A stretch of DNA of 64,000 bases from Chitinophagaceae bacterium UBA4857 (GTDB lineage Bacteria > Bacteroidota > Bacteroidia > Chitinophagales > Chitinophagaceae), in NCBI GenBank assembly GCA_002399735.1, contig DHEF01000008.1, positions 44,814 through 108,813 of the forward strand, written 5' to 3'. Below are positions 34,227-43,864 of this stretch, one piece after another. Made by a program: the position numbers and the translations under genes. Below the pieces are notes generated by a model, which saw nothing but the letters and a program-made list of their open reading frames with translations, did not search any database and was not told the DNA's origin. Numbering within the stretch: position 1 is the stretch's first letter; the number at the start of each line of letters is the position of its first letter.

Positions 34227-35168
34227 TTATTTGTTCATATTTTGTTTTGCCTCGATGCTTAAAGTAGCATGTGGCACGGCACGTAAACGGGCTTTATCGA
34301 TTAACTTACCTGTAACGCGGCAAATACCATAGGTTTTGTTTTCGATACGCATGATGGCTTTTTCCAGGTGATCGATGAAAGTGATTTGACGGCTGGCCAT
34401 TTGGCTTAGCTGCTCACGTTCCATACTTACACTACCATCTTCCATTGTCATGTAACGGGCTTCGTCCATATCGCCACCTTCATCGCGGCGGGTAATAAGC
34501 CCTTGCAGATATGCCAGCTCTTTTTTAGCGGCATCCAGTTTGCGCATAATAATTTCTCTAAACTCGGCCAGGTCGGCATCTGAATAACGGATAATATTTC
34601 CTGTTTGTTCCTGCATGGGGTCTAATACTGATTTTGTGAATTCGGGTTCATATCTAACCGCAGTACGGGTTGCTATTTTAGGCATAACAACTTTTGCGGG
34701 TTTTGGCGGTGCCTTTTTTACGACTGGTGTTGGCTTGGGTTTTACCGATACCAATGATTCAAATTCGTGTTCGGGCTTTTTGGGGGCTTCTTTTTTTGGA
34801 GCCGCTTCCTTTTTTGCTACAGCTGGTTCGGCTGCTTTTGCTACCGGTTTAGGAGCAGGTTTTGCTACTGCTTTTTCGGCCGGTTTAGCTACTGCCTTTT
34901 TAGGCGCAGGCTTGGGAGCTGGCTTTGCCGCTACTACTTTTTTAGGAGCGGGTTTGGGTGCTGCTTTTTTAGGCGCTGCTTTGGGGGCAGGCTTTGCTGC
35001 TGCTTTTTTAACTACAGGTTTTGCCGCTGCCTTTTTGGGCGCAGGCTTAGGAGCCGCTTTTTTAGCTACAGGTTTTACCGCTGCTTTTTTAGGAGCGGGT
35101 TTTGTTGCCTTTTTGGCGGCGGGTTTTGCCGCCGGCTTCTTTACTGCAGGTTTTTTCTTAGTTGCCAT
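34227..35168 (-). CDS. DksA/TraR-like protein with histone H1-like N-terminal tail
   Basis: 313 aa in two parts. Residues about 1-140 are almost only Lys, Ala, Pro and Val in KKAAPKPAP-type repeats, like the tails of histone H1 or AlgP, and would bind DNA or RNA without folding. Residues about 190-313 match the 120-130 aa TraR/DksA proteins of Bacteroidota: SDADLAEFREIIMRKLDAAKKEL, an acidic tip DEGGDMDEARYMTMEDG, and TYGICRVTGKLIDKARLRAVPHATLSIEAK. Only one cysteine of the usual zinc finger remains. DksA-type proteins bind the RNA polymerase secondary channel and change promoter response with ppGpp. It starts 4 bp after ileS and shares its terminator. Confidence 0.88.
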   Translation of the reverse strand: MATKKKPAVKKPAAKPAAKKATKPAPKKAAVKPVAKKAAPKPAPKKAAAKPVVKKAAAKPAPKAAPKKAAPKPAPKKVVAAKPAPKPAPKKAVAKPAEKAVAKPAPKPVAKAAEPAVAKKEAAPKKEAPKKPEHEFESLVSVKPKPTPVVKKAPPKPAKVVMPKIATRTAVRYEPEFTKSVLDPMQEQTGNIIRYSDADLAEFREIIMRKLDAAKKELAYLQGLITRRDEGGDMDEARYMTMEDGSVSMEREQLSQMASRQITFIDHLEKAIMRIENKTYGICRVTGKLIDKARLRAVPHATLSIEAKQNMNK

Positions 35169-35172
35169 ACAA

Positions 35173-38100
35173 TTAGCCTTCTTTTTTTAAAACAATCGTT
35201 TTGAAGGAGATATCATTGACTTCAATGTCAGTACCTCCGTTTATTTCAGCCTCCAATTCCAGCTCATCTGCTAAAACTTCGGCGCAAATATACTCTTTAA
35301 ACAATGTTAACGAAGTTTGTAGCGCTCCAGCCCCGCTTACCTTTACTATCACTCTGTCTGTCAGGTCAAAGTTATTGTCCTTACGTATTTTTTGAATACG
35401 GTTAACAAACTCTCTGGCATTACCTTCCTGCTCTAATTCGGGTGTAATGTTAATGTCAAGTGCTACGGTTAAACTGCCTTTATTCGCTACAGTCCAGCCC
35501 GGGATATCCTCACTACTGATATCAACTTCGTTTATCTGTAATATTACGTGTTCGTTATCAATTAACAAACTATATTTTCCTTCTTTTTCAAATTGGGTAA
35601 TATCATTTTGCCCAAATTGTGATAAAGCTGTGGATACTGCCTTCATTTTGGCACCCAGTTTTTTACCAAGGGCCACAAAATTGGGTTTTATCTTTTTGCT
35701 GATAAAACCGTCTGTATCGCTCAGGTATTCAATTTCTTTTACGTTTACCTCCGATTTGATGATATCTTCTACCTGTTGTAAATGCTGTTTCATAGTAGCA
35801 CTTAATACCGGTATTAATACTTTTTGTAAGGGCTGACGTACTTTAATGTTTACCTTTTTGCGTAATGATAATATTAAAGAACTTGCATCTTGTGCCAGTT
35901 GCATTCTGTCTTCCAAGGCTTGGTTTATAACAGCCTCATCAGCCACCGGGTACAATACATGGTGTACCGACTCCTCTGTAAACCTTTGAGAAACAGCATT
36001 TAAGTTACGGAAAACGGTATCGCTAAAGAATGGTGCTGTAGGTGCAATCAAACGTACAATGGTTTCCAAACACTCATACAAAGTTTGGTAAGCGCATATT
36101 TTGTCATGCTCATACTCCCCTTTCCAGAAACGTCTTCTGCATAATCTAACATACCAGTTACTTAAATGTTCATCAACAAAATCCTCTATTAAACGGCCGG
36201 CTTGTGTAGGTTCGTAATCATCCATAGCCGTAGTTACTTTTTTAACCAGACTATTTAGGCTGGAAAGTATCCATTGGTCAATTTCCGGACGATCTTTTAC
36301 CGGTACATACGCTTCTTTAAACGAAAAACCGTCCACATTGGCGTATAAACCAAAAAACTGGTAAGTATTATATAAGGTACCAAAAAACTTACGTTGTACT
36401 TCTTTAATACCTTCAATGTCAAATTTCAGGTTATCCCATGGCGATGCGTTGGTAATTAAATACCAGCGGGTAGCATCGGCCCCATACTTTTCAATGGTCG
36501 TAAACGGATCTACCACATTGCCCAGGCGTTTGCTCATTTTGTTGCCGTTTTTATCCAGCACCAAACCGTTACTTACTACGTTTTTGTAAGCAACAGAATC
36601 AAACACCAATGAAGCAATAGCATGCAGGGTGTAAAACCACCCACGAGTCTGATCAACGCCTTCGCAAATAAAGTCGGCAGGAAAAGCACCGTCAAAATTA
36701 TTTTTAAATGGTTTAGGGTCGCCGGCCTTTAGTTTTTCGTAATCCAAACCCCATTGCGCATAAGGCATGGCGCCACTGTCAAACCAAACGTCAATTAAAT
36801 CCGGTACACGTTTCATGGGCTTGCCGGTTGGGCTCACCAGTATTATATCATCCACATAAGGTTTATGTAAATCCAATATACCTTCGTGTAAATAATTTTT
36901 GTTTACATCGCCACCCAGTACTTCGTTCGCTTTTTTAATTTCCTCGTTTAACTGTGCAATAGTGGCTATACAAATTTGCTCACCGCCTTCTTTCTCGTCA
37001 ATGTATTTACCATCGCTGTCAACCGATTTCCAGATAGGCAACGGTGTGCCCCAAAAACGGCTGCGGCTCAGGTTCCAATCCACCATATTTTCCAGCCAGT
37101 TACCAAAACGGCCTTCGCCGGTACTTTTAGGTTTCCAGTTAATGGTTTTGTTCATCTCCACCATTCTTTCCTTAATAGCCGAGGTTTTTATAAACCATGC
37201 TTCTAATGGATAGTATAAAATGGGTTTATCTGTACGCCAGCAATGCGGGTAATTGTGTTCGTATTTTTCTACCTTAAAGGCACGATTTTCTTTTTTCAGT
37301 TTTACGGCTATATCAACATTTACGTCCACATAGTTTGCATCGTCTTTGTAGTTTTTTACATAACGGCTGCTAAACTCACCTAAACCTTCTAAAAACTTAC
37401 CTTGTTTGTCGACTAAGGTTAAAATACCAATATTGTATTTTTTACCCACTTTATAGTCATCTGCACCAAAAGCAGGCGCCGTATGTACTATACCGGTACC
37501 ATCTTCGGTAGTTACAAAGCTATCCGCCATTATACGGAAAGGCTCCGCACCTGGAGTTATTTCGTGTATCGCAGTTAATGAGTTGGCCTCGTAAGGTAAT
37601 AATTGCTCGTATTGTAAGCCTTCTAATTGACTGCCTTTGAATTCAGTAACAACTTTCCAGGGTAATAATTTTGTGTCGGCCGTGTAGCCATCAAAATCCC
37701 CATTCTCGCCTTCGGGTTTAAAAAACTTACCCAATAAAGGTTTGGCCAGTACTACGTTTACAGCATTATGCAAATAAGGATTAAACGTTTTTACCAATAC
37801 ATAATCAATGTTTGGCCCAACCGTTAAACCCAGGTTACTGGGTAAAGTCCATGGCGTAGTAGTCCATGCCATGTAAAACAGTTCTTCCCCGTTTGATGCA
37901 TCAAACAAAAACTGCGATTTATCATTTTGTACCGCCTTAAACATAGCCACGGCACTGGTATCTTTTACATCTTTGTAAGTACCTGGTTGATTTAATTCAT
38001 GCGAGCTTAAACCCGTACCGGCCGCCGGTGAATAGGGTTGTATACTTACACTTTCGTACAACAACCCTTTTTTGTACAACTCACTCAGCAACCACCACAA

Positions 38101-38580
38101 GGTTTCAATGTACTCGTTTTTAAACGTAATGTAAGGATCATTCAAATCAACCCAATAACCCATTTTACGGGTAATATCGTCCCATTTATCTTTATAACGT
38201 AATACGGCTTCACGGCATTTTTGGTTATACTCTTCTACCGTAATTTTTTTACCAATATCTTCTTTGGTTATACCCAATTCTTTCTCCACGCCTAATTCAA
38301 TAGGCAAGCCATGTGTGTCCCAACCCCCTTTACGTTTTACCTGAAAACCCTGCATGGTTTTATAACGGCAAACCAAATCTTTTAACGTACGGGAAATAAC
38401 GTGGTGAATACCGGGCATACCGTTGGCACTTGGCGGACCTTCATAAAAAACAAAAGGAGTTGCGCCATCACGTATAGTTACACTTTTTTCAAAACTTAGC
38501 TCATCTGTCCATTGGGCTAATTGCTCCTGCTCCATAGCAGGTAAGTTAAGCCCCTGATATTCTCTGTATTTATTTGCCAT
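35173..38580 (-). CDS. ileS: Isoleucine--tRNA ligase
   Basis: 1135 aa, the long form typical of Bacteroidota. The class I signatures are both present: PSANGMPGIHH (HIGH-type, about 50-60) and NKMSKRLGN (KMSKS-type, about 682). GWDTHGLPIE is the conserved motif between them, followed by the CP1 editing domain with TTPWTLPSN and the GTGIVHTAPAFG motif (about 360-370). The anticodon-binding domain and a C-terminal extension complete it. It charges tRNA-Ile and clears misactivated valine. It heads a two-gene operon with the DksA-like protein. Confidence 0.97.
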   Translation of the reverse strand: MANKYREYQGLNLPAMEQEQLAQWTDELSFEKSVTIRDGATPFVFYEGPPSANGMPGIHHVISRTLKDLVCRYKTMQGFQVKRKGGWDTHGLPIELGVEKELGITKEDIGKKITVEEYNQKCREAVLRYKDKWDDITRKMGYWVDLNDPYITFKNEYIETLWWLLSELYKKGLLYESVSIQPYSPAAGTGLSSHELNQPGTYKDVKDTSAVAMFKAVQNDKSQFLFDASNGEELFYMAWTTTPWTLPSNLGLTVGPNIDYVLVKTFNPYLHNAVNVVLAKPLLGKFFKPEGENGDFDGYTADTKLLPWKVVTEFKGSQLEGLQYEQLLPYEANSLTAIHEITPGAEPFRIMADSFVTTEDGTGIVHTAPAFGADDYKVGKKYNIGILTLVDKQGKFLEGLGEFSSRYVKNYKDDANYVDVNVDIAVKLKKENRAFKVEKYEHNYPHCWRTDKPILYYPLEAWFIKTSAIKERMVEMNKTINWKPKSTGEGRFGNWLENMVDWNLSRSRFWGTPLPIWKSVDSDGKYIDEKEGGEQICIATIAQLNEEIKKANEVLGGDVNKNYLHEGILDLHKPYVDDIILVSPTGKPMKRVPDLIDVWFDSGAMPYAQWGLDYEKLKAGDPKPFKNNFDGAFPADFICEGVDQTRGWFYTLHAIASLVFDSVAYKNVVSNGLVLDKNGNKMSKRLGNVVDPFTTIEKYGADATRWYLITNASPWDNLKFDIEGIKEVQRKFFGTLYNTYQFFGLYANVDGFSFKEAYVPVKDRPEIDQWILSSLNSLVKKVTTAMDDYEPTQAGRLIEDFVDEHLSNWYVRLCRRRFWKGEYEHDKICAYQTLYECLETIVRLIAPTAPFFSDTVFRNLNAVSQRFTEESVHHVLYPVADEAVINQALEDRMQLAQDASSLILSLRKKVNIKVRQPLQKVLIPVLSATMKQHLQQVEDIIKSEVNVKEIEYLSDTDGFISKKIKPNFVALGKKLGAKMKAVSTALSQFGQNDITQFEKEGKYSLLIDNEHVILQINEVDISSEDIPGWTVANKGSLTVALDINITPELEQEGNAREFVNRIQKIRKDNNFDLTDRVIVKVSGAGALQTSLTLFKEYICAEVLADELELEAEINGGTDIEVNDISFKTIVLKKEG

Positions 38581-38610
38581 AATGCTGTACCGGCCTCATT
38601 TTTAAGTGTG

Positions 38611-38618
38611 CAAAGTTA
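38611..38618 (-). promoter_or_regulatory. -7 box of ileS
   Basis: TAACTTTG on the minus strand, a full match to TAnnTTTG, 30 bp before the ATG. Confidence 0.55.
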
Positions 38619-38702
38619 CAAAATAGCGTGCAGATATTTGGGGGTAATTATAAAACCCATGTAGCATTACAATTAATTAATAAACAGTAGCTTACAGCTA
38701 AA

Positions 38703-39050
38703 CTATTGTATTGGCTGGCCAAAGCGCAACAAATTGCCACTATCGTCCAATATATGAAACTCCCGCATACCCCAGGGCTTGTTACTAAGGGTAGAGTTCG
38801 GATGCTGCCAGGGTTTATACTTTTCGTACAATGCATCAATATTTTGCACCCTTATGTACACACTGCTGCTTTCTACAATGGTTTTGTCGCTGCATTTCCA
38901 AAAATGAAGTTCCTGTCCGTTAATAGTAAACAACAATAAATCGGGATACTCTCCAATGATTGTAAACCCTAGATTTTGTATATATAATTCTTTTGTGGCC
39001 TCAAAATTCAGCGATGGCAATTGAGGTACTATTGATAAAATTTCCTGCAT
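38703..39050 (-). CDS. Bleomycin-resistance/VOC-fold protein
   Basis: 115 aa from the ATG at 39050 (MQEILSIVPQLP). It has the paired beta-alpha-beta-beta-beta units of the vicinal oxygen chelate fold: LNFEATKELYIQNLGFTIIGEYPDLLLFTINGQELHFWKC, then SSVYIRVQNIDALYEKYKP and MREFHILDDSGNLLRFGQ. The size and the lack of the usual metal histidine in the first half fit the bleomycin-binding (BRP-like) subgroup rather than glyoxalase I. It sits alone upstream of ileS on the same strand. Confidence 0.82.
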   Translation of the reverse strand: MQEILSIVPQLPSLNFEATKELYIQNLGFTIIGEYPDLLLFTINGQELHFWKCSDKTIVESSSVYIRVQNIDALYEKYKPWQHPNSTLSNKPWGMREFHILDDSGNLLRFGQPIQ

Positions 39051-39736
39051 GGCATTTATTTTAAAGATAAAAATAGTTTGCAACTGAACTTATAAAATAA
39101 AAAAGGTACATAGTTTATTTTTTTGTTACTATCGTCCCACCCCTGATTAAGCTTTGGTTGCGTCGCACACTTGTGCACCTTCAACTTAACTCACCACTTT
39201 GCAAGGTGCACCCCGATTCTATCGGTGGTACTGCATTAACGCGAAGCATCAATGAGGCTAATCCAATAACTAATATCGAATTAATTCTATTGGGCATTAT
39301 GTTTCTAACCCCGAGTTTGGCACAGTGCGTTTGATTCGGGGCAGTACTCCGCATTTTAATCGGAGTGCATATCGTTCATCATCATTGTGTTATTCCAAAT
39401 ATATTGTTGGCTTATTACAGATTAATTCGGGCCGGTTCCTAACTAATTATTCTCCTACAGCTAAAGCTGGAGGCTATTATTAAAACATAGCCCACGGGTT
39501 AAACCGTGTGCTATGAAGTCCACAAACAATGTTAGTGATGGCTTAAACCATTTTAAATGCAACAGCTTTTATAATTGCTGAATAGCGATATGCAGTACAA
39601 AAGTGCGACGCAAGTAAAGTTCAATCAAAGGAGGAACGATGATAACAAAATTAATAGTATGAAGGATGAGGGCACGCTGATATATTGAAGCAATTTTGAG
39701 TTTTAACATTAAAGTAATTGAACCATGACTACTTAC
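39051..39736. repeat. Repeat-filled gap with a full dispersed-repeat copy
   Basis: No gene. 39126-39420 is a full dispersed-repeat copy: TTGCGTCGCAC at 39158-39168, the 146 bp segment at 39222-39367 and a CATCATCATTGTGTTATT tail. 39460-39560 carries REP-like hairpins (CAGCTAAAGCTG at 39468, CACGG/CCGTG at 39489-39512, ATGGCTTAAACCAT at 39538). Around 39586-39660 there is another module with AAGTGCGACGCAAG, in inverse orientation to the first. Confidence 0.75.
39222..39367 (+). repeat. 146 bp repeat, inverse twin of 26629-26774
   Basis: Perfect match to the reverse complement of 26629-26774. It contains the 47 bp core at 39250-39296, which also occurs at 14730 and 62531 with one change each. 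Confidence 0.9.
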
Positions 39737-39772
39737 AAAAAAAAGAAAAGGAGCTTAGAAAAGCCCCCTTTC
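39737..39772 (-). terminator. Terminator of the SusCD/protease operon
   Basis: On the minus strand AAAGGGGGCTT, TTCT, AAGCTCCTTTT, then C and eight T. It lies 46 bp after the metalloprotease stop codon. Confidence 0.85.
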
Positions 39773-39817
39773 AGCGCACATGAGAAAAAAAATTTAATAG
39801 ATAATGTGTAATTATTT

Positions 39818-42292
39818 TTAATTTCCTGCAGTAAGGTTGGGATTTAATGCTGTTTTAATTCGACCTTGCATATCTTTCAAATGAAACAAGCTTATATTAT
39901 CGTCGGCATTAGTAATTGCCTTGGAAATTTTCTCCTGTAAGGTTTCCAGTTCAAATTTAACCAACGAGGCAACATCTGTTTCAGTATAAATGCCATCTTT
40001 AAGCATCAGATAATCGGTAAGTGAGCCTAGATATGCTTTTTGCATATTGCGCTCGTACATATCAACCTTAATTTTTGAACCGCCTGAAACAGGTTTCCAT
40101 ATCTGGCTATGCAATACTTGAAAATAGTCTGTCAACGACAACGCATCGCTATTAAACTGCGCTTGATTTGCCTGTAGTTTTAATAACAGGTCTTTATCTA
40201 ACAAGGTATTAATCATACGTACCTGTAAGTCTTCTACAATATTTGCACCTTCAGGAAAAACAACTTTGTCCAATACTTTTTTATTTAACAACCAAAGAGG
40301 GGTAGTGAACAATTCTTTATTAAAAAATGCCAAGGCCTCCAATTGTTTTGCTTTGTCGGTTACGGTATATAAAGCCCCTCCTGCGGCCTCACTTTTTACA
40401 GTATAATGTACGCCACCTACATTTTTTAATACATGCATTAAATAACGGGTAAATTGATCTTTTACCTGTTTGTACATATTGCTTAACCCTTCGTTTAACT
40501 TGTCAGCTTCATAAGTCCACTCAGGTAGATTAGGGAGTATTCGTTGTAGATTTTTTATACCATATGCACTTGCGATCATGGCGTTATCGCCCAGGTCTTC
40601 TGTTTGACAGTCAGGATCAAATCTTTTAACCTCTCCGTCTCCAAACCACAACAATGGGTTATCTGCAATCCGTTTATCTATCCAACTGTTTACAATTTTT
40701 TTGTCGGCCTCGGGGTTGGGTGCGTTAATAAATTTATACCCCCATTCAATAGCCCATTTATCGTAAGCACCTATACGTGGAAAAAGTAACTCTTGGGGGA
40801 TTTTATCTTCGGGTTGAGCCACATAATTAAAGCGAGCATAGTCCATTATACTGGCAGTATGTCCATGTTTTTCCAAATATTTTTTATCCCTTAAACTTTC
40901 TACCGGTGTGCGGCTGCTACTACCAAAGTTGTGACGCAAACCAAGTGTATGTCCAACTTCGTGGCTGGATACAAACCTAATTAATTCACCCATTAATTTA
41001 TTGTCAAACTTTGCCTTGCGGGCAGCAGGATCAACAGCACTTGCCTGTACCATATACCAGTTGTGCAACAACTCCATTACATTATGATACCAGCCTATAT
41101 GGGTTTGTATTATTTCACCGCTACGCGGGTCGTGAACATTTGGCCCGTAAGCATTAGCTACATCGGATGGCAGATAATTTATAAAAGAATAGCGGGCATC
41201 TTCCATAAACATAGTGGTATCATTTTCGGGCCATTCTTTACCTATAATAGCATTTTTAAATCCGGCTTGTTCAAATGCTTTTTGCCAATCGTTAACCCCA
41301 GCAATTAAGAACGGACGCCATTGTTTTGGCGTTGCTGGATCAATATAAATAACAATTGGTTTTAAAGGTTCTACCAGTTCGCCTCTTTTCCATTTAGCCA
41401 TATCCTCCGGCTTTGGTTCTAAACGCCAACGTACAATAAAATTGCGCAGCTCGGTTTTTTGTTGGCCATCAGCAAACTCATAAATCATATCGGCAAAGTA
41501 GCCCACCCTTGGATCATAAAACCTGCGCTGCATAGGCTGCCTAGGTAATGCGATAAAAGAAGTATTCGTCTCAACAGTAGCAGGAGTACCTGCCGGCAAC
41601 AAGGAAGATCTTGATTCCATCGTTTTACTAATAGCAATCTCCACATTTATAGGGTAAACTCTGATAGACTCAATGTTAAAGTCTTTCATACTTGTAACAT
41701 TTGTATTCTTACCCAATTCTGTATTAAGGTCTATACTGTTAATAAAATTTCGTTCCTTTAAATATTTTGACATATCAATTACTGCAGATTGCGTACCATA
41801 AGCCAAAATTGGAAAAATAGCTACAACCGGATTGTTGCTTGCTTTAGTTACCGCCTTAAAAATATCGCTATTAGCATCGGCTTCATTAATAACCAGATTA
41901 AAACGAATACGGATAGAAGAGTCTTTTGACTTTTCAAAAAAAATTGTTCTTTCGTCTACCTGTTCACCGGAATACATTTTATGCGCACCCGGCACTTTTA
42001 ACAAGCGGTTAATAACCATAATATCCTGACCCAAAATTGAATCGGGAATTTCGAAATAAATTTTGTCCTGAAACTGGTGTACTGTAAACAACCCTTTTTT
42101 TGTATTAAACGCTTTTGTTACAACTTCTTTGTATGGCTTTATTGCTGTACGAGATGAGATAACCGGTTTAACAGTATCAACTTTTTCAGGCTGTGGTGCA
42201 CCTAATCCAATTTGTATTTGCGCATTACTTTGTATCCATATAAAAAAAGCGATGGCCAAAGCTGATCTTTTAATACTTCTAGTATACTTCAT
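39818..42292 (-). CDS. Exported zinc-dependent metalloprotease (DUF5117/DUF5118 type)
   Basis: 824 aa with a signal peptide (about 1-24). The metzincin-type zinc site HEVGHTLGLRHNFGSSS lies near residue 444. The N-terminal GLFTVHQFQDKIYFEIPDSILGQDIMVINRL is the DUF5118 hallmark, and RRFYDPRVGYF and IVIYIDPATPKQWRPF are the conserved DUF5117 blocks. The C-terminal part is helical. Such proteases occur widely next to SusC/SusD genes. It is the last gene of the sigma-FecR-SusC-SusD locus, which suggests it cuts peptides that the transporter brings in. Substrate is not shown. Confidence 0.9.
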   Translation of the reverse strand: MKYTRSIKRSALAIAFFIWIQSNAQIQIGLGAPQPEKVDTVKPVISSRTAIKPYKEVVTKAFNTKKGLFTVHQFQDKIYFEIPDSILGQDIMVINRLLKVPGAHKMYSGEQVDERTIFFEKSKDSSIRIRFNLVINEADANSDIFKAVTKASNNPVVAIFPILAYGTQSAVIDMSKYLKERNFINSIDLNTELGKNTNVTSMKDFNIESIRVYPINVEIAISKTMESRSSLLPAGTPATVETNTSFIALPRQPMQRRFYDPRVGYFADMIYEFADGQQKTELRNFIVRWRLEPKPEDMAKWKRGELVEPLKPIVIYIDPATPKQWRPFLIAGVNDWQKAFEQAGFKNAIIGKEWPENDTTMFMEDARYSFINYLPSDVANAYGPNVHDPRSGEIIQTHIGWYHNVMELLHNWYMVQASAVDPAARKAKFDNKLMGELIRFVSSHEVGHTLGLRHNFGSSSRTPVESLRDKKYLEKHGHTASIMDYARFNYVAQPEDKIPQELLFPRIGAYDKWAIEWGYKFINAPNPEADKKIVNSWIDKRIADNPLLWFGDGEVKRFDPDCQTEDLGDNAMIASAYGIKNLQRILPNLPEWTYEADKLNEGLSNMYKQVKDQFTRYLMHVLKNVGGVHYTVKSEAAGGALYTVTDKAKQLEALAFFNKELFTTPLWLLNKKVLDKVVFPEGANIVEDLQVRMINTLLDKDLLLKLQANQAQFNSDALSLTDYFQVLHSQIWKPVSGGSKIKVDMYERNMQKAYLGSLTDYLMLKDGIYTETDVASLVKFELETLQEKISKAITNADDNISLFHLKDMQGRIKTALNPNLTAGN

Positions 42293-42343
42293 TATTTTAC
42301 TTTAATCCTTTATTCGATGTTTAAAAGTTCTTTACTTGTGATA

Positions 42344-42874
42344 TTATAATTTAACAATAGTTAATCCCGGCACGTCTTTTAAATATGACATAAAATTTGA
42401 TGCTCTTACAGATGAACCCATATCCCAACGAAACATAATCGTTATAGAAAACGCTTCGGCCTTAGTTATTACGTATTGCGCCTGCGAAGCGGAACCTTTT
42501 TGATTATTCCTAAGGTCAATTATTACAGTCTTGTGTCCTTCTTTCGCCCAATTGTCCAGCAGTAAAGATGCTAATGGTTTATACTCCTGTACCAAGGAGA
42601 GGATGAGAGCATCATGCTCGGCTGTTGGCAATGGCACCGACAAACATGTAGTAGAATTTCCATTAAGCATTACTTCATCCTGAGAAGTAGAAAAACTAAG
42701 CTTCTCTAAATTATTTGCTTTGCTTTTAAAATAGTAATCCGACTCAAACTGCCCAGCCGTTAAATAGCCCGGCATTTTTTTTCTTGCTGGTGCTTGGCTG
42801 GTAGTACATGCCGTTTGCAATAGGGCAAAAAGAATTACTATACCCGCTTGGGGTAAACCTTTTTTATAAAACAT
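42344..42874 (-). CDS. Hypothetical lipoprotein of the SusCD/protease operon
   Basis: 176 aa. The leader ends in LLQTACTT, a lipoprotein box with Cys23. The rest has a mixed alpha/beta look, with KTVIIDLRNNQKGSASQAQYVITKAEAFSITIMFRWD near the C-terminus. I do not recognise a family. It lies between the SusD-linked lipoprotein (26 bp upstream) and the metalloprotease (51 bp downstream), so it is probably an accessory surface lipoprotein of that system. Confidence 0.7.
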   Translation of the reverse strand: MFYKKGLPQAGIVILFALLQTACTTSQAPARKKMPGYLTAGQFESDYYFKSKANNLEKLSFSTSQDEVMLNGNSTTCLSVPLPTAEHDALILSLVQEYKPLASLLLDNWAKEGHKTVIIDLRNNQKGSASQAQYVITKAEAFSITIMFRWDMGSSVRASNFMSYLKDVPGLTIVKL

Positions 42875-42900
42875 GATTTTACTTTTAGATAATTAAAGAA

Positions 42901-43827
42901 TTATTGTTCGCCGTTGCCTATACGTTGTAAGTTGATGTTATAATTATTCTTATAGTAATTAACAATAATCTGATATTTGGCACGAATAAGGCCAGTGGGG
43001 TCTTTTACCGGTGTAAGAATTCCCTTAGGAGTAGCATCTTCTGAAGTAATGCCGGTTGCATCGGATAAGTATGAATACGGGTTTTGTACAATAGCCTGTA
43101 TGTAGTTTTGCCAATCAAGCTGTTGGGCCGGATGTGGCCACCCACCAACCAAAAAGCCACGTTTATATCTCTCGGTTTGTACATTAGCAAAAGGTAATGC
43201 GGTGGTATAATCTGAAAGAATAGTAAACTCAACCGGCCTTGGAATTTTGTTGTTAACATCGGCTGCACGTAAAAATGCATAGTTAACATTCCCTCTGAAA
43301 ATAACGGCAGAATCTTTTACTCCATTTATATGTTGGATACGGCTGCTGCCCCAGTTAATAGGAAAATTTTGATACACAAAGGTATAAGTACTGTTATTTA
43401 AATAATAGCAATCTACCTGGGTATTGTAGTTATTAGTAGCCTGATGTTTTAGAGAACTACAAAGCAACATTTTTGTCGGCAGATATTTGCGTAAAGTAGA
43501 ATCGGTATAATATCTGAAAAAAGTTGAGTCTAACAAGTCTAATTGATTATTGATATAAGCAGGTTCGGCGGGTGTTAACTTGTAGGAGGTATCCCATGAT
43601 GTAATGGACCAATGTGCGTCTTTGTTGGAAAATTTGTACAATAAATAAGAACCAAAACGATTGTAATAATTTAAAATACGCTGATCATAATCGTTATTAC
43701 CTTGAGGTAATATAAACGTCATCTCATCAATAGTTGACGGCTGTAATGTGGCTTCTTTTTTTGAACAGGACGTGATTACGATACATGTAAATAGCAAAAA
43801 AAGGAGGGGTGTTATAATATGTTTCAT
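42901..43827 (-). CDS. SusD-linked lipoprotein, resembling zinc-binding metallopeptidase family but without its motif
   Basis: 308 aa with a lipoprotein leader ending ITSCSKK (Cys21). The segment YDQRILNYYNRFGSYLLYKFSNKDAHWSITSW (about 47-78) strongly resembles the start of the putative zinc-binding metallopeptidase lipoproteins that follow SusD in many Bacteroidota loci. Those proteins carry an HExxH motif; here no such motif exists anywhere, so the protein is probably not a peptidase and may bind ligand. It follows SusD with a 37 bp gap. Confidence 0.72.
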   Translation of the reverse strand: MKHIITPLLFLLFTCIVITSCSKKEATLQPSTIDEMTFILPQGNNDYDQRILNYYNRFGSYLLYKFSNKDAHWSITSWDTSYKLTPAEPAYINNQLDLLDSTFFRYYTDSTLRKYLPTKMLLCSSLKHQATNNYNTQVDCYYLNNSTYTFVYQNFPINWGSSRIQHINGVKDSAVIFRGNVNYAFLRAADVNNKIPRPVEFTILSDYTTALPFANVQTERYKRGFLVGGWPHPAQQLDWQNYIQAIVQNPYSYLSDATGITSEDATPKGILTPVKDPTGLIRAKYQIIVNYYKNNYNINLQRIGNGEQ

Positions 43828-43864
43828 TATTAATTAAGCTTTTACAATTAAAAACATGTTTTAA

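Noticed and set aside
34615..35204. Long Ala/Gly/Phe-rich and Cys/Arg/Phe-rich open frames opposite the dksA-like gene
   Set aside because: They are antisense readings of the low-complexity Lys/Ala/Pro repeats; the composition is artificial and there is no start signal.
42901..43827. Calling the SusD-linked lipoprotein an active zinc peptidase
   Set aside because: The family resemblance is real at the N-terminus, but no HExxH or similar metal motif exists in the sequence.
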